This document shows, one piece after another, positions 50,867 to 59,015 of a stretch of 64,000 nucleotides of DNA. The DNA comes from BOG-908 sp964242595 (GTDB lineage Bacteria > Pseudomonadota > Alphaproteobacteria > Acetobacterales > Acetobacteraceae), in contig CAXTBC010000008.1 of assembly GCA_964242595.1 (NCBI GenBank), forward strand, positions 12,702 through 76,701. Reading direction: 5' to 3'. The notes below the pieces were generated by a model. It was given only the letters and a program-made list of their open reading frames with translations, had not been told where the DNA came from and ran no database searches. How positions within the stretch are numbered: the stretch's first letter is position 1; the number at the start of each line of letters is the position of its first letter. The position numbers and the translations under genes were made by a program.

Positions 50867-52077
50867 TTCCTACCCGCCGCCAACCCGACTCCGCAGGCCA
50901 CCAAAGCCGCCAAAGCTCCCGCCCCAAGAGCCCAACGCGGCCCGAACCTGTCGGCGATCCAGCCGATCAGCGGCGCGCCGACGGGCGTGGCACCCAGCGC
51001 CACGGCCAGCAGCAGCGCGATCACCCGGCCGCGCATGGCCGGCTCGGTGGAGATCTGCACCAGGCCGATCGCCGAAGTGGTGAGGGTCTGCGCGGCCACG
51101 CCCACCACCACGAGCACCAGGCCGAACGCGACGTAGCCGGGCATCAGCGCCGCGCTGCCCAGCCCAGCGCCGAACGCCCCGGCGGCTAGCGTGAGCAGCG
51201 ACAGGCTGGGTGCGGCACGGCGAGCTGCCAGCAGCGCGCCGATCACCGAACCGACGGCCATGGACGAGGTGAGCAGGCCGTAACCGCCGGCGCCGGCGTG
51301 GAACACGCGGACCGACATCGTCGAGATGAAGATGGGGAAGTTCAGCCCGAACGTGCCCACCAGGAACAGCATGAGCATCACGGTCAGCAGGTCTGCCCGG
51401 CCACGCACGTAGGCCACGCCGGCCAGCAGGCCCTGCGGCCCGGTCGCCCGGCCGGCGCGCGCGCCGTGGAACTCGCCGGCACGCAAGGCCGCAAGCCCGC
51501 CGATCACCGCCAGATAGGATGCGGCATTGGCCAGGAACACCCACCCGGTGCCGATGGCGCCGATCAGCACGCCGGCCAGCGCCGGCCCGACCATGCGGGC
51601 GGCGTTGAACGAGGTGGAGTTGAGCGCCACTGCGTCGGAGAGGTCCGTCTCGCCCACCAAGTCGGAGACGAAGGTCTGCCGGGCCGGCGCGTCGAAGGCC
51701 GCAGTGCAGCCCAGCAGCAGCGCGAACCCGTACACCTGCCACAGCCGCACCGCGCCGGTGATAGTGAGCAGGCCCAGGCCCAGCGCCAGCATGCCGAGTG
51801 CCGCCTGGGTCGCGGTCAGGAGGCGGCGGCGGTCCAACCGGTCGGCGGCCAGCCCCGTCCAGGGCAGTAGCAGCAGTTGCGGGCCGAACTGCAGAGCGCT
51901 GACCACGCCCACCGCGGTCGCGTTGTGATGGGTGAGTTGGGTGAGCACCAGCCAGTCCTGCGCGGTCCGCTGCATCCAGGTGCCCACGTTGGAGACGAGC
52001 GCGCCGGCCGCCCACAGGCGGTAGTTGCGGTTGCGTAGCGAGCGCAGCGCGCCGGTAGGGGTGGTCGCTGCGCTCAC
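50776..52077 (-). CDS. MFS transporter
   Basis: The 433-aa protein has about 12 membrane segments and belongs to the MFS_3/enterobactin-exporter-like group. Features are NYRLWAAGALVSNVGTWMQR, the signal TGLAADRLDRRRLL after the second helix, and AFDAPARQTFVSDLVG, which is typical of that group. The C-terminal tail from about residue 407 (KRFFFEKKNQETFIPEG...) is translated from a family A repeat. The ancestral protein probably ended near the last transmembrane helix. The GTG start overlaps the isochorismatase-like stop (GTGA). It may export a metabolite or drug, with MarR regulation (inference). Confidence 0.88.
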   Translation of the reverse strand: MSAATTPTGALRSLRNRNYRLWAAGALVSNVGTWMQRTAQDWLVLTQLTHHNATAVGVVSALQFGPQLLLLPWTGLAADRLDRRRLLTATQAALGMLALGLGLLTITGAVRLWQVYGFALLLGCTAAFDAPARQTFVSDLVGETDLSDAVALNSTSFNAARMVGPALAGVLIGAIGTGWVFLANAASYLAVIGGLAALRAGEFHGARAGRATGPQGLLAGVAYVRGRADLLTVMLMLFLVGTFGLNFPIFISTMSVRVFHAGAGGYGLLTSSMAVGSVIGALLAARRAAPSLSLLTLAAGAFGAGLGSAALMPGYVAFGLVLVVVGVAAQTLTTSAIGLVQISTEPAMRGRVIALLLAVALGATPVGAPLIGWIADRFGPRWALGAGALAALVACGVGLAAGRKAGKRFFFEKKNQETFIPEGASVTQPRPNG

Positions 52078-52640
52078 GCCGGGCTGACGGCGAGGCGGGC
52101 GAGGATGTCGTGCGTAGTACCTGTCTCGCCTAGCCTAGGGAAGATGCGGGTTAGGCTGTGGGTGTGGGAGTCTAGTGAGAGGTCGCTCATCGCGTCAGTG
52201 GCGAAGGTGACGTTGTAGCCGAGCTCGTGGGCGTGGCGGGCCGTGGATTCCACGCCCGCGCTGGTGGCCACGCCAGCCAGCACGATCTGGGTGACGCCCA
52301 GCGCCTGCAGCCGCTCGTGCAGCGCCGTGGTGGTGAACGCGCCCCAGGCTTTCTTGGTGACCAGGATGTCGCCGGGCTGGGCGTTCATCTCGGGAATGAT
52401 GTCCGTCCAGCCGGGCGGAAAATCCCGTATGGAGCGGGGTTGTTCCGAGCGGCCGGGCGGCACGGCATCCACGTTGACGAGCACCACGGGCAAGAAGCGG
52501 CTGCGAAAGGCACAAGCGAGTTCGGCCGCGCGGGCCGCGACCTTGCCGATCGGGTGCACGGCCGGCAGGGCGGCAATGCCCTTCTGCAGGTCGATGACAA
52601 GGAGGGCCGTTCGGGGATCGAGCGTGGTGACGGGCATCAT
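52074..52640 (-). CDS. isochorismatase-like cysteine hydrolase superfamily protein
   Basis: The 188-aa alpha/beta protein has the Asp in ALLVIDLQKGI and the Lys in ILVTKKAWGAFTTTALHE. At the position of the usual catalytic Cys (GVATxxCVE) it has AGVATSAGVESTARHAHELG, so Cys is replaced by Gly. Gly at this position occurs in true isochorismatases of the EntB/PhzD type, so activity by another mechanism is possible. It may hydrolyse a small amide or vinyl ether. It lies between marR (12-bp gap) and the MFS gene (4-bp overlap). Confidence 0.9.
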   Translation of the reverse strand: MMPVTTLDPRTALLVIDLQKGIAALPAVHPIGKVAARAAELACAFRSRFLPVVLVNVDAVPPGRSEQPRSIRDFPPGWTDIIPEMNAQPGDILVTKKAWGAFTTTALHERLQALGVTQIVLAGVATSAGVESTARHAHELGYNVTFATDAMSDLSLDSHTHSLTRIFPRLGETGTTHDILARLAVSPA

Positions 52641-52652
52641 GTGGCTCCTGGT

Positions 52653-53099
52653 TCAGTCAACTAGGCGGGCGAGCAGGCGTAGGGCGCGGGCCAGCTCATC
52701 CTCCTCGTCGGGGGAAAGCTTCGAGACGATGGCCCCGTGCAGCCAATCCTGCCGCGCCGCGCGGCCGGATTGAATCAGTGTCAGGCAGGCCGGCGTGAGG
52801 CCGAGCAGCGTCTGCCGGCGGTCGGCCGGGTCGGGTGTGCCGTCGATCAGGCCGGCGGCTTGTAACGCGGCGATGGTGGCGCCCATGGATTGCGGCCTGA
52901 CGCCCTCGGCACGCGCCAGCGTGGACACGGTGGCCGGCTCGCCGACCTCCAGGCGCAGCAGCACGGCCTTCTGCGACCAGGTCAGGTCGTCGTCCGTCGC
53001 CGACTCTGCCCGCAACCGCCGGTACAGGCGGGCGAGCACGAGACGCATCTCGGCGGCGAGCGACGGATGGCGCGCGTGGTTGACGTGGTCGGCCGGCAT
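52653..53099 (-). CDS. MarR family transcriptional regulator
   Basis: The 148-aa winged-helix regulator has LVLARLYRRLRAESATDDDL, then the helix-turn-helix in PATVSTLARAEGVRPQSMGA, the wing with IDGTPDPADRRQTLLGLTP, and a C-terminal dimerisation helix. It is the first gene of a three-gene unit with the isochorismatase-like and MFS genes. MarR proteins usually repress such neighbours until a ligand binds (family knowledge). The ATG at 53099 was chosen by the usual length; the frame is open about 40 codons further upstream. Confidence 0.9.
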   Translation of the reverse strand: MPADHVNHARHPSLAAEMRLVLARLYRRLRAESATDDDLTWSQKAVLLRLEVGEPATVSTLARAEGVRPQSMGATIAALQAAGLIDGTPDPADRRQTLLGLTPACLTLIQSGRAARQDWLHGAIVSKLSPDEEDELARALRLLARLVD

Positions 53100-53304
53100 C
53101 CGATCAGCATGACAGATGCAAAGGATAACTGTAAAGTTTGCCTTCGTTTTTAATGATCTGACTTCTTGAAGCTGAAGGCAGTCTGGCCATCCTATCGAGT
53201 TGTTTCGGTTACACTCCACGCGGGTCCGGTAATTCGACCGGCTACATGGAACGATTTTTAAAATTACGTTCTTGATTTGTTCGAATTAAGCGGTTAAAAA
53301 CACG

Positions 53305-53420
53305 TCCTCTCTCAAGGAGAGAAGCACAGGGCTTTTACCCCGTTGGACGCGCTGGCCCATATTGCCCGGCCAGTGAGCAAAGCCTTCTGGTTCTTTCTTC
53401 GGAAAGTGCTTCTCCTCGAT
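53305..53420. repeat. family A repeat, strongly degraded copy
   Basis: cctctctcaaggagagaagc then acagggcttttacc; the centre cgttggacgcgctgg...ttgcccggcc; then agcaaagccttctggttctt and tcttcggaaagtgctt. Layout and spacing match family A, but many positions differ. The rest of the region 53100-53432 holds no gene. Confidence 0.65.
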
Positions 53421-53432
53421 CATGGAGCCTAA

Positions 53433-54197
53433 GTGCAGGACTTCACAGGCTCAGCCAGCCCGCTTACCGACGCGGGCCTTGCCACCTTCTACCGCGCGAC
53501 CGGCGCGAGCGGCGCTGACCTATGGGCGGTGCTGTCGGTAGAGACGTCCGGCTGCGGCTACCTGCCGGACAAGCGGCCAAAGATGCTGTTCGAGCGGCAC
53601 GTCTTCCACACGCTGACGGGCGGCCGCTACGACCACGCGCATCCGGACGTCAGCGCGGCCTCGGCCGGCGGCTACGGGCCGGCAGGCGCCGGCCAGTACG
53701 CCCGCCTGGGCAAGGCCATCCGGCTAGACCGGACAAGCGCGCTGAAAAGCGCGTCCTGGGGCATCGGCCAGGTGATGGGTCTGAACTACTCCGAGGCCGG
53801 CTACCCGGACGTTGAAGCCATGGTCGCCGCGATGGTGGCCTCAGAGGACGCGCAACTGGCCGCCATGGCCGGCTTCCTGACCGCCAGCCACCTAGCGCCG
53901 CTGCTGGCCCGCAACGACTGGGAAGGTTTCGCGCTGCGCTACAACGGCCCTGACTACGCCCGCCACAACTACGACGGCCTGCTTCGGCAATTCCACTGGC
54001 GCTACGCCGCCGGCGCCCTGCCCGACATGGCGGTGCGGCAGGTGCAGGTGGAGCTCACCTTCCGGGGCTACGACCCGAAAGGCATCGACGGCGCACTGGG
54101 TCCAGGCACCCGAGCAGCGATCCGGTCGTTCCAGAAGCGACACGGGCTGGCGGAGACGGGGCAGGTGGAGGCGGCGTTGATTGCGGGGCTTGGTTAA
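53433..54197 (+). CDS. N-acetylmuramidase-type lysozyme with peptidoglycan-binding domain
   Basis: In this 254-aa protein, residues about 10-185 form an N-acetylmuramidase (DUF3380) domain: LWAVLSVETSGCGYLPDKRP with the likely catalytic Glu, KMLFERHVFHTLTGGRYD, ASWGIGQVMGLNYSEAGYPD and LRYNGPDYARHNYDG. Residues about 195-254 are a PG_binding_1 repeat (VRQVQVELTFRGYDPKGIDG, GPGTRAAIRSFQKRHGL). It has no signal peptide. The domain is common in phage endolysins and in bacterial muralytic proteins; no other phage genes are nearby. The start is GTG at 53433 with GGAG 5 bases upstream. Confidence 0.88.
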   Translation: MQDFTGSASPLTDAGLATFYRATGASGADLWAVLSVETSGCGYLPDKRPKMLFERHVFHTLTGGRYDHAHPDVSAASAGGYGPAGAGQYARLGKAIRLDRTSALKSASWGIGQVMGLNYSEAGYPDVEAMVAAMVASEDAQLAAMAGFLTASHLAPLLARNDWEGFALRYNGPDYARHNYDGLLRQFHWRYAAGALPDMAVRQVQVELTFRGYDPKGIDGALGPGTRAAIRSFQKRHGLAETGQVEAALIAGLG

Positions 54198-54203
54198 GAA
54201 AGA

Positions 54204-54355
54204 TAAGGCCAGGGGCCCTGCCCCTGGACCTCGCTAAAAACAAGTCGTTAGAACCCGTTTGTAAGAGAGCCTAAACAGACGGGGGTCTGGAGCCTCGAGA
54301 CCCCATTGGGGTTTGGGGCAGAGCCCCATGCTTGCTCAAAGGTCAAAACCCTCAC
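54204..54355. repeat. family B repeat, near-complete
   Basis: ggccctgcccctggacctcg, aaaacaagtcgttagaaccc, gggggtctggagcctcgaga, ccccattggggtttggggca and gagccccatgcttgctcaaa with aggtcaaaacc at the right. Inverted relative to the copy at 6556; both extreme ends are degraded. Confidence 0.85.
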
Positions 54356-54363
54356 CGTCGGCA

Positions 54364-55113
54364 CTACATTACCGCCTGGCGCAAATAGGCGTCCATCACC
54401 TCGGCGGCCGCCCCCTCCATCACGATCCGCCCGTGGTCCATCCACGCCACCCGCGTGCACCACTCCAGCACCGCAGCCGCCTGGTGGGAGGACAGCACCA
54501 GGATCTCGGCCCCGCGCACCACGCTCTCCAGCCTGGCACGGGCCTTCACCATGAAGCTGGCGTCGCCGGCCAGGAACCACTCGTCCATCAGCAGCACCTC
54601 CGGCCTGATGCAGGTGGCCAAGGCGAAGCCCAGCCGCACGACCATGCCGGAGCTGTAGAACCGCACCGGCAAGTCCAGGAACTGGCCCAGTTCGGCGAAA
54701 TCCTGCACGTCCTCCTCCATCGCCTTGATCTCCGGCTTGGTGAAGCCGTTGTACAGGCCACGCAGCATGATGTTCTCGCGGCCGGTCAGCTCCACGTTCA
54801 TGCCGAGCAGCGGATCGAGCAACGCGTTCAGGCTGCCGTCCACGCGGATGCGGCCCTGCCCAGGCTCGTAGATGCCGGCCAGCGTGCGCAACAGCGTGGT
54901 CTTGCCGGCGCCGTTGGTGCCGATCAGCCCCAGCCTGTCGCCGCTCTGCAGGTCGATGTTGATGTGACGCAGCGCCTGCACCACCACGCGCTGGCGCGTG
55001 TCCTCGCCCAGGCGGCCGGACGCGGCGGCGAACACGGTCTTCTTCAGGCTGCGCGCGCTGCCGTGGTACAGCGGGAAGTCGACGGATACGTTCTCTATGC
55101 GGATGCGGGCCAT
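54364..55113 (-). CDS. ABC transporter ATP-binding protein, polysaccharide export
   Basis: The 249-aa ATPase is of the KpsT/Wzt/TagH type. It begins MARIRIENVSVDFPLYHGSA, has Walker A GLIGTNGAGKTTLLRTLAG, the GRENIMLRGLYNGFTKPEI block typical of polysaccharide/O-antigen exporters, a degenerate signature FYSSGMVVRLGFALAT, and Walker B EVLLMDEWFLAGDASF. It lacks the C-terminal carbohydrate-binding domain of Wzt. With the upstream permease it should export a lipid-linked glycan across the inner membrane. A family A repeat lies between the two genes. Confidence 0.92.
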   Translation of the reverse strand: MARIRIENVSVDFPLYHGSARSLKKTVFAAASGRLGEDTRQRVVVQALRHINIDLQSGDRLGLIGTNGAGKTTLLRTLAGIYEPGQGRIRVDGSLNALLDPLLGMNVELTGRENIMLRGLYNGFTKPEIKAMEEDVQDFAELGQFLDLPVRFYSSGMVVRLGFALATCIRPEVLLMDEWFLAGDASFMVKARARLESVVRGAEILVLSSHQAAAVLEWCTRVAWMDHGRIVMEGAAAEVMDAYLRQAVM

Positions 55114-55130
55114 GCGGGTGCCGATCAAGG

Positions 55131-55262
55131 AAGGAAAGGAAGGCCTTCTTTCTGAAGAAAAAGAAGCAAAAGACTTTTGCTGACCAGGCGCGCACCGGCC
55201 CGCCCACCCGACGGGGAACAGAAGCCTTGTGGTTCATACCCGCAGAAAGGAACTGCCTGCGT
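55131..55262. repeat. family A repeat between exporter subunits
   Basis: Left arm aaggccttctttctgaagaa with caaaagacttttgc; right arm degraded (agaagccttgtggttcatac then cgcagaaaggaac). Centre cacccgacgggg. Confidence 0.85.
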
Positions 55263-56146
55263 TACATCCAGTAAGCCACCCGCGTGCGCACGCGAGTGAA
55301 CACCAGCCAGGCCACCGCACAGAACAATGCGCTGTAGATCAGCGCAGACCCCCACACCAGCGCCGAGACCTGCGTGCCGAGCAGCGGCGTGCGCACTACT
55401 TCAAGCAGCGCGTCGAACGGGTTGTAGGGCAGCCACCAGCCACGCGCACCGAGCTGTTCCGGCCGCCACACGATCGGCGTGATGAAGAAGGCGATCTGCA
55501 TGACGCTGCCGACGATGGGCGGGATGTCCCGGAAGCGCGCGCACACCCCGCCCAGCAGCAGGCAGGCGGCAAACGCGTCTAGCGTCCACAGCGCGAAACC
55601 CGCCAGGCTTTGCGCAGCCACCCAGCCTGGCCATGCCGAAAAGACGGCGAACACCACCAGGATTACCGGCAGGTTGTGGGCGAACGAGATGGCGTTGCGC
55701 ACCACCACGCGCAGCGCGTGCACGAAGAACGGCATACGCACGGACCGTATGGTGCCCTCGGCCTGGGTGAAGGTGATGCAGGCGTCACCTACCAGGCCGC
55801 CGATGACGTTCCAGGTCACCAGCGACAGCGCCAGGAACGGCAGGTAGGTGTGCAGGTCCTGGTGGAACAGCACGCTGTACAGCCCGCCCATGGCGGCGAT
55901 CCACACCGCCGTCGAGATCGTCAGCCAGAACGGGCCCAGCAGGGAACCGCGATACTTCAGCTTGATGTCCAGCCAGCCGAGCGTCACGCCCAGGCGCCAC
56001 AGCTGCGCGCCGTGTACCATATCGGTCAGCGCCAGGCTGTGGCGGTGCGTGCGCGTCACGTCCGCCCCGATGTCCAGCACGGCGGTGCTCAGCCTGGGCA
56101 GGTCGGCGTTGGGAAGAGAGTCCATGACGTCGGGCGGGTACTCCAT
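55262..56146 (-). CDS. ABC-2 type transporter permease, polysaccharide export
   Basis: The 294-aa protein has a roughly 50-residue cytoplasmic N-terminus and then six predicted membrane segments. The opening segment LGWLDIKLKYRGSLLGPFWL matches the ABC-2 (KpsM/Wzm/TagG) family, and AFFITPIVWRPEQLGARGWW with YNPFDALLEVVRTPLLG is its typical C-terminal block. It forms the channel partner of the ATPase downstream. The ATG at 56146 is a best guess; ATG 56125 is also possible. It is divergent from the peptide transporter genes with a 104-bp gap that must hold both promoters. Confidence 0.9.
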   Translation of the reverse strand: MEYPPDVMDSLPNADLPRLSTAVLDIGADVTRTHRHSLALTDMVHGAQLWRLGVTLGWLDIKLKYRGSLLGPFWLTISTAVWIAAMGGLYSVLFHQDLHTYLPFLALSLVTWNVIGGLVGDACITFTQAEGTIRSVRMPFFVHALRVVVRNAISFAHNLPVILVVFAVFSAWPGWVAAQSLAGFALWTLDAFAACLLLGGVCARFRDIPPIVGSVMQIAFFITPIVWRPEQLGARGWWLPYNPFDALLEVVRTPLLGTQVSALVWGSALIYSALFCAVAWLVFTRVRTRVAYWM

Positions 56147-56250
56147 TCGCCCGGGCGGAGCAACCTTCGGACCAAGGCGCTCCGCTGCGGCCCAGCGCAA
56201 CCGCGCCGCGAACGCTGGCCAGGCGCCCTGACATCGTCCTACGGTCAGGC

Positions 56251-57888
56251 ATGATCCTGGTCCGGCTCGCGTGGCTGCTTCTGTTGGGCGCAAGTACGGC
56301 CCAAGCGGCCACGCACCGCGGCGGCGTGCTGCACCTAGCCGCCAGCCAGGCCGCCGGCACCATCGACCCGCAGGTCAGCTACATAACCGACATCTGGCAG
56401 GTGCTCTACGTCACGCAGGACCAGCTGCTGGCGTTTCGCAAGGCGGAAAGCGCCGAAGGCCTGGCGCTGGTACCGGACCTCGCCGTGGCGCTGCCCGCCG
56501 TCACCGATGGCGGGCGCACCTACCGTTTCACCTTGCGGCGCGGCGTGCGCTTCTCCGACGGGCGGGAGGTAGGCGTTGCCGACGTTGTAGCGAGCCTGCA
56601 GCGCATCTTCCGCGTCTCAGGCCCTAACGCGGCGAGCTGGTACGGCATCATCGTGGGCGCCCAGGCCTGCCTGGCGCAGCCCGCCGGCTGCACGCTGGAC
56701 GGCGGCGTGGTGGCCGATGCCGAGTCCAACAGCATCACCATCCACCTCACCCGGCCGGACAGCGAGTTCGCGCAGAAGCTGGCCCTGCCCTTTGCCGCGG
56801 TGCTGCCGGCGGACACGCCGGCGCGTGACCTGGGCACCACGCCGCCGGCCGCCACCGGCCCCTACCGTGTGGCCAGCTACAGCCCCACGCGAGCCATGGT
56901 GCTGGAGCGCAACCCGTATTTCCACGAGTGGAGTAGCGACGCCCAGCCGGACGGCTACGCCGACCGCATCGACATCCACTACGGCCTGCAGACCGAAGCC
57001 GAGGTAAGCGCCATCGAGCGCGGCACGCTGGACTGGATGAGCGACCCGCCGCCGTTGGACCGTCTGGCCGAGATCGGCGGCCGCTACACGGCCCAGGCGC
57101 ACATCCACTCGATGCTCGCCTACTACTACCTGATGATGAACACCCACCTGCCCCCGTTCAATGACCCCCGGGCGCGCCAGGCCATGGCCATGGCGATCAA
57201 CCGCCGCGTACTGGTGAACCTGTATGGCGGCCCGGCTCTGGGCACGCCGCTGTGCCACCTGCTGCCCGAAGGCCTGCCCGGCTCGCAGCCCCACTGCCCG
57301 TTCACCCAGCACCCGGGCGCCGAGTGGAGCGCGCCGGACCTGGCCCGGGCCCGCGCCCTGGTGGCGGCCAGCGGCACGGTCGGGATGCGCGTCACGCTGA
57401 TCGCCTCGGACCGCGACGTGGAGCGCAGCATGGGCATCTACCTGCAGAGCGTGCTGCAGGACATCGGCTACGACGCGCGAATGCACGCCATCTCGTTCAA
57501 CATCCGCGACCCTTACCTCTCCAACAGCAACAACCACGTGCAGATCGGGCTGGCGAACTGGTTCCAGGACTACCCCGCGGAATCGGACTTCCTGCAGGTG
57601 CTGTTCTCCTGTGCCGGCTTCCACCCGGGCTCGGACGCCTCCATCAACATGAGCGGCTTCTGCGACCCGGCGGTGGATTCCCGCATGCAGCAGGCAATGG
57701 CAGCCGAGCTGGACGATCCCGCGCAGGCGGCCCGGCTGTGGGCGGCGGTGGACCGCGAGGTGACGGACCGCGCGCCCAGCACCACCCTCTTCCAGATCCA
57801 CTGGCTGGACCTGGTCTCGCCCCGCTTCGGCGATTTCACCTTCAGCCCGCTATTTCACATGATCCTCTCGAAGGCCTGGGTGCAGTGA
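56251..57888 (+). CDS. peptide/nickel-type ABC transporter substrate-binding protein
   Basis: The 545-aa periplasmic protein has a signal peptide (MILVRLAWLLLLGASTAQAA). The SBP_bac_5 fold shows YRFTLRRGVRFSDGREVGVA, LPFAAVLPADTPARDLGTTP, GPYRVASYSPTRAMVLERNP, NDPRARQAMAMAINRRVLVN and GLANWFQDYPAESDFLQVLF. Cysteines in CLAQPAGC and elsewhere may form disulphides. Proteins of this group bind di- or oligopeptides or related solutes. It is the first gene of a five-gene importer operon. Confidence 0.93.
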   Translation: MILVRLAWLLLLGASTAQAATHRGGVLHLAASQAAGTIDPQVSYITDIWQVLYVTQDQLLAFRKAESAEGLALVPDLAVALPAVTDGGRTYRFTLRRGVRFSDGREVGVADVVASLQRIFRVSGPNAASWYGIIVGAQACLAQPAGCTLDGGVVADAESNSITIHLTRPDSEFAQKLALPFAAVLPADTPARDLGTTPPAATGPYRVASYSPTRAMVLERNPYFHEWSSDAQPDGYADRIDIHYGLQTEAEVSAIERGTLDWMSDPPPLDRLAEIGGRYTAQAHIHSMLAYYYLMMNTHLPPFNDPRARQAMAMAINRRVLVNLYGGPALGTPLCHLLPEGLPGSQPHCPFTQHPGAEWSAPDLARARALVAASGTVGMRVTLIASDRDVERSMGIYLQSVLQDIGYDARMHAISFNIRDPYLSNSNNHVQIGLANWFQDYPAESDFLQVLFSCAGFHPGSDASINMSGFCDPAVDSRMQQAMAAELDDPAQAARLWAAVDREVTDRAPSTTLFQIHWLDLVSPRFGDFTFSPLFHMILSKAWVQ

Positions 57889-57898
57889 GTGGCGCGCA

Positions 57899-58876
57899 GT
57901 GAGCGAAGGGCCGTGGGCGACCGCGTGGCGCCGGCTGCGCCAGGACCGTGCGGCCGTCGCCGCGTTCTGCGTTTTGCTCGCCGTCCTGCTGGGCTCCGCG
58001 CTGGCGCCCGCCTACGCCCGCCACGTGGCGCGGACAGACCCGTTCCGGCCCAACCTGGACGGCAGCGTGATGGTGGATGGCCGCACGCTGGACATCCTGC
58101 AGCCGGCCGACAACCCGCTGCACCTCGGCTCTGCGCCGCTGGGCGCCACCTGGCACGCCAGCTACTTCCTGGGCGCGGACGGCCAGGGGCGGGACGTGGC
58201 AGCCCGCCTGCTCTACGGCGGGCGCAACTCCCTGCTCATCGCCGGGGTGGCCACCGTGCTCTGCCTGGTATTGGCGGCAGTGATCGGCATCGTCGCCGGC
58301 TACGCAGGCGGGTGGACGGACCAAATGCTGTCCCGCCTGCTGGACATATTGTGGGCGTTCCCGGTCTACCTGCTGGCCATCTCGCTCTCGGTGGTGCTGA
58401 TCAGCCAGGGCCTGCAGGTGGGGCCGTTCACCATCGAGGCGGACAGCCTGCTGCTGCCCATCGCCATCATCGGCATTGTGTACGTGCCCTACGCCGCGCG
58501 GCCGGTGCGCGGCCAGGTGCTGGCGCTGGCGCAGAGCGACTTCGTGCTGGCTTCCATTTGCCTCGGCGTGGGCCACCGCCGCATCCTGCTGCGCGACATC
58601 CTGCCCAACGTCGCCAGCACGCTAGTGGTGTTCGCGCCGCTGATCATGGCGCTCAACCTGCTGACGGAGAGCGCGCTGAGCTTCCTGCAGATCGGCGTGC
58701 AGCCGCCGGCGGCGAGCTGGGGTACCATCATCGCCGACGGGCAGACGCTGATCTACGTGCGGCCGCTTGTGGCCGTGGCGCCGGGGGTGATGATCGTGGT
58801 GACGGTGTTGGCGCTGAACGTGCTAGGGGACGGGTTGCGGGACGCTTTGGACCCGCGGGCGAAGCTAAGGCAGTGA
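57899..58876 (+). CDS. peptide ABC transporter permease (DppC/OppC type)
   Basis: The 325-aa protein has one N-terminal and five core membrane segments. Typical blocks are FLGADGQGRDVAARLLYGGR, LAAVIGIVAGYAGGWTDQML, the cytoplasmic EAA-like loop around VGHRRILLRDILPNVASTLV, ESALSFLQIGVQPPAASWGT and the C-terminal NVLGDGLRDALDPRAK. The GTG start at 57899 is 10 bases after the binding-protein stop. The order here is binding protein, C-type permease, then B-type permease, the reverse of the common order. A family A repeat follows. Confidence 0.93.
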   Translation: MSEGPWATAWRRLRQDRAAVAAFCVLLAVLLGSALAPAYARHVARTDPFRPNLDGSVMVDGRTLDILQPADNPLHLGSAPLGATWHASYFLGADGQGRDVAARLLYGGRNSLLIAGVATVLCLVLAAVIGIVAGYAGGWTDQMLSRLLDILWAFPVYLLAISLSVVLISQGLQVGPFTIEADSLLLPIAIIGIVYVPYAARPVRGQVLALAQSDFVLASICLGVGHRRILLRDILPNVASTLVVFAPLIMALNLLTESALSFLQIGVQPPAASWGTIIADGQTLIYVRPLVAVAPGVMIVVTVLALNVLGDGLRDALDPRAKLRQ

Positions 58877-59014
58877 AGGAAGGCAAGGCCTTCTTTTCTG
58901 AAGAAAAGAAGCAAAAGACTTTTATTCCCTGTCGGGTGCTCACCGGAAAAGTCCGCGACAGCGGAGTCAAAAGTTTTTTGGTTCTTTTTTTCAAAAAAGA
59001 ACTGCTTGCTTCCT
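58876..59014. repeat. family A palindromic repeat inside importer operon
   Basis: Full copy: ggccttcttttctgaagaaa, caaaagacttttat, centre ccctgtcgggtgctcaccgg...gtccgcgacagcgg, then caaaagttttttggttcttt and ttttcaaaaaagaac. It occupies the entire gap between the two permease genes. Confidence 0.93.
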
Positions 59015-59015
59015 G

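Noticed and set aside
53433..54197. Muramidase gene as evidence of a prophage
   Set aside because: The domain is shared with endolysins, but no phage structural, integrase or holin genes are nearby.
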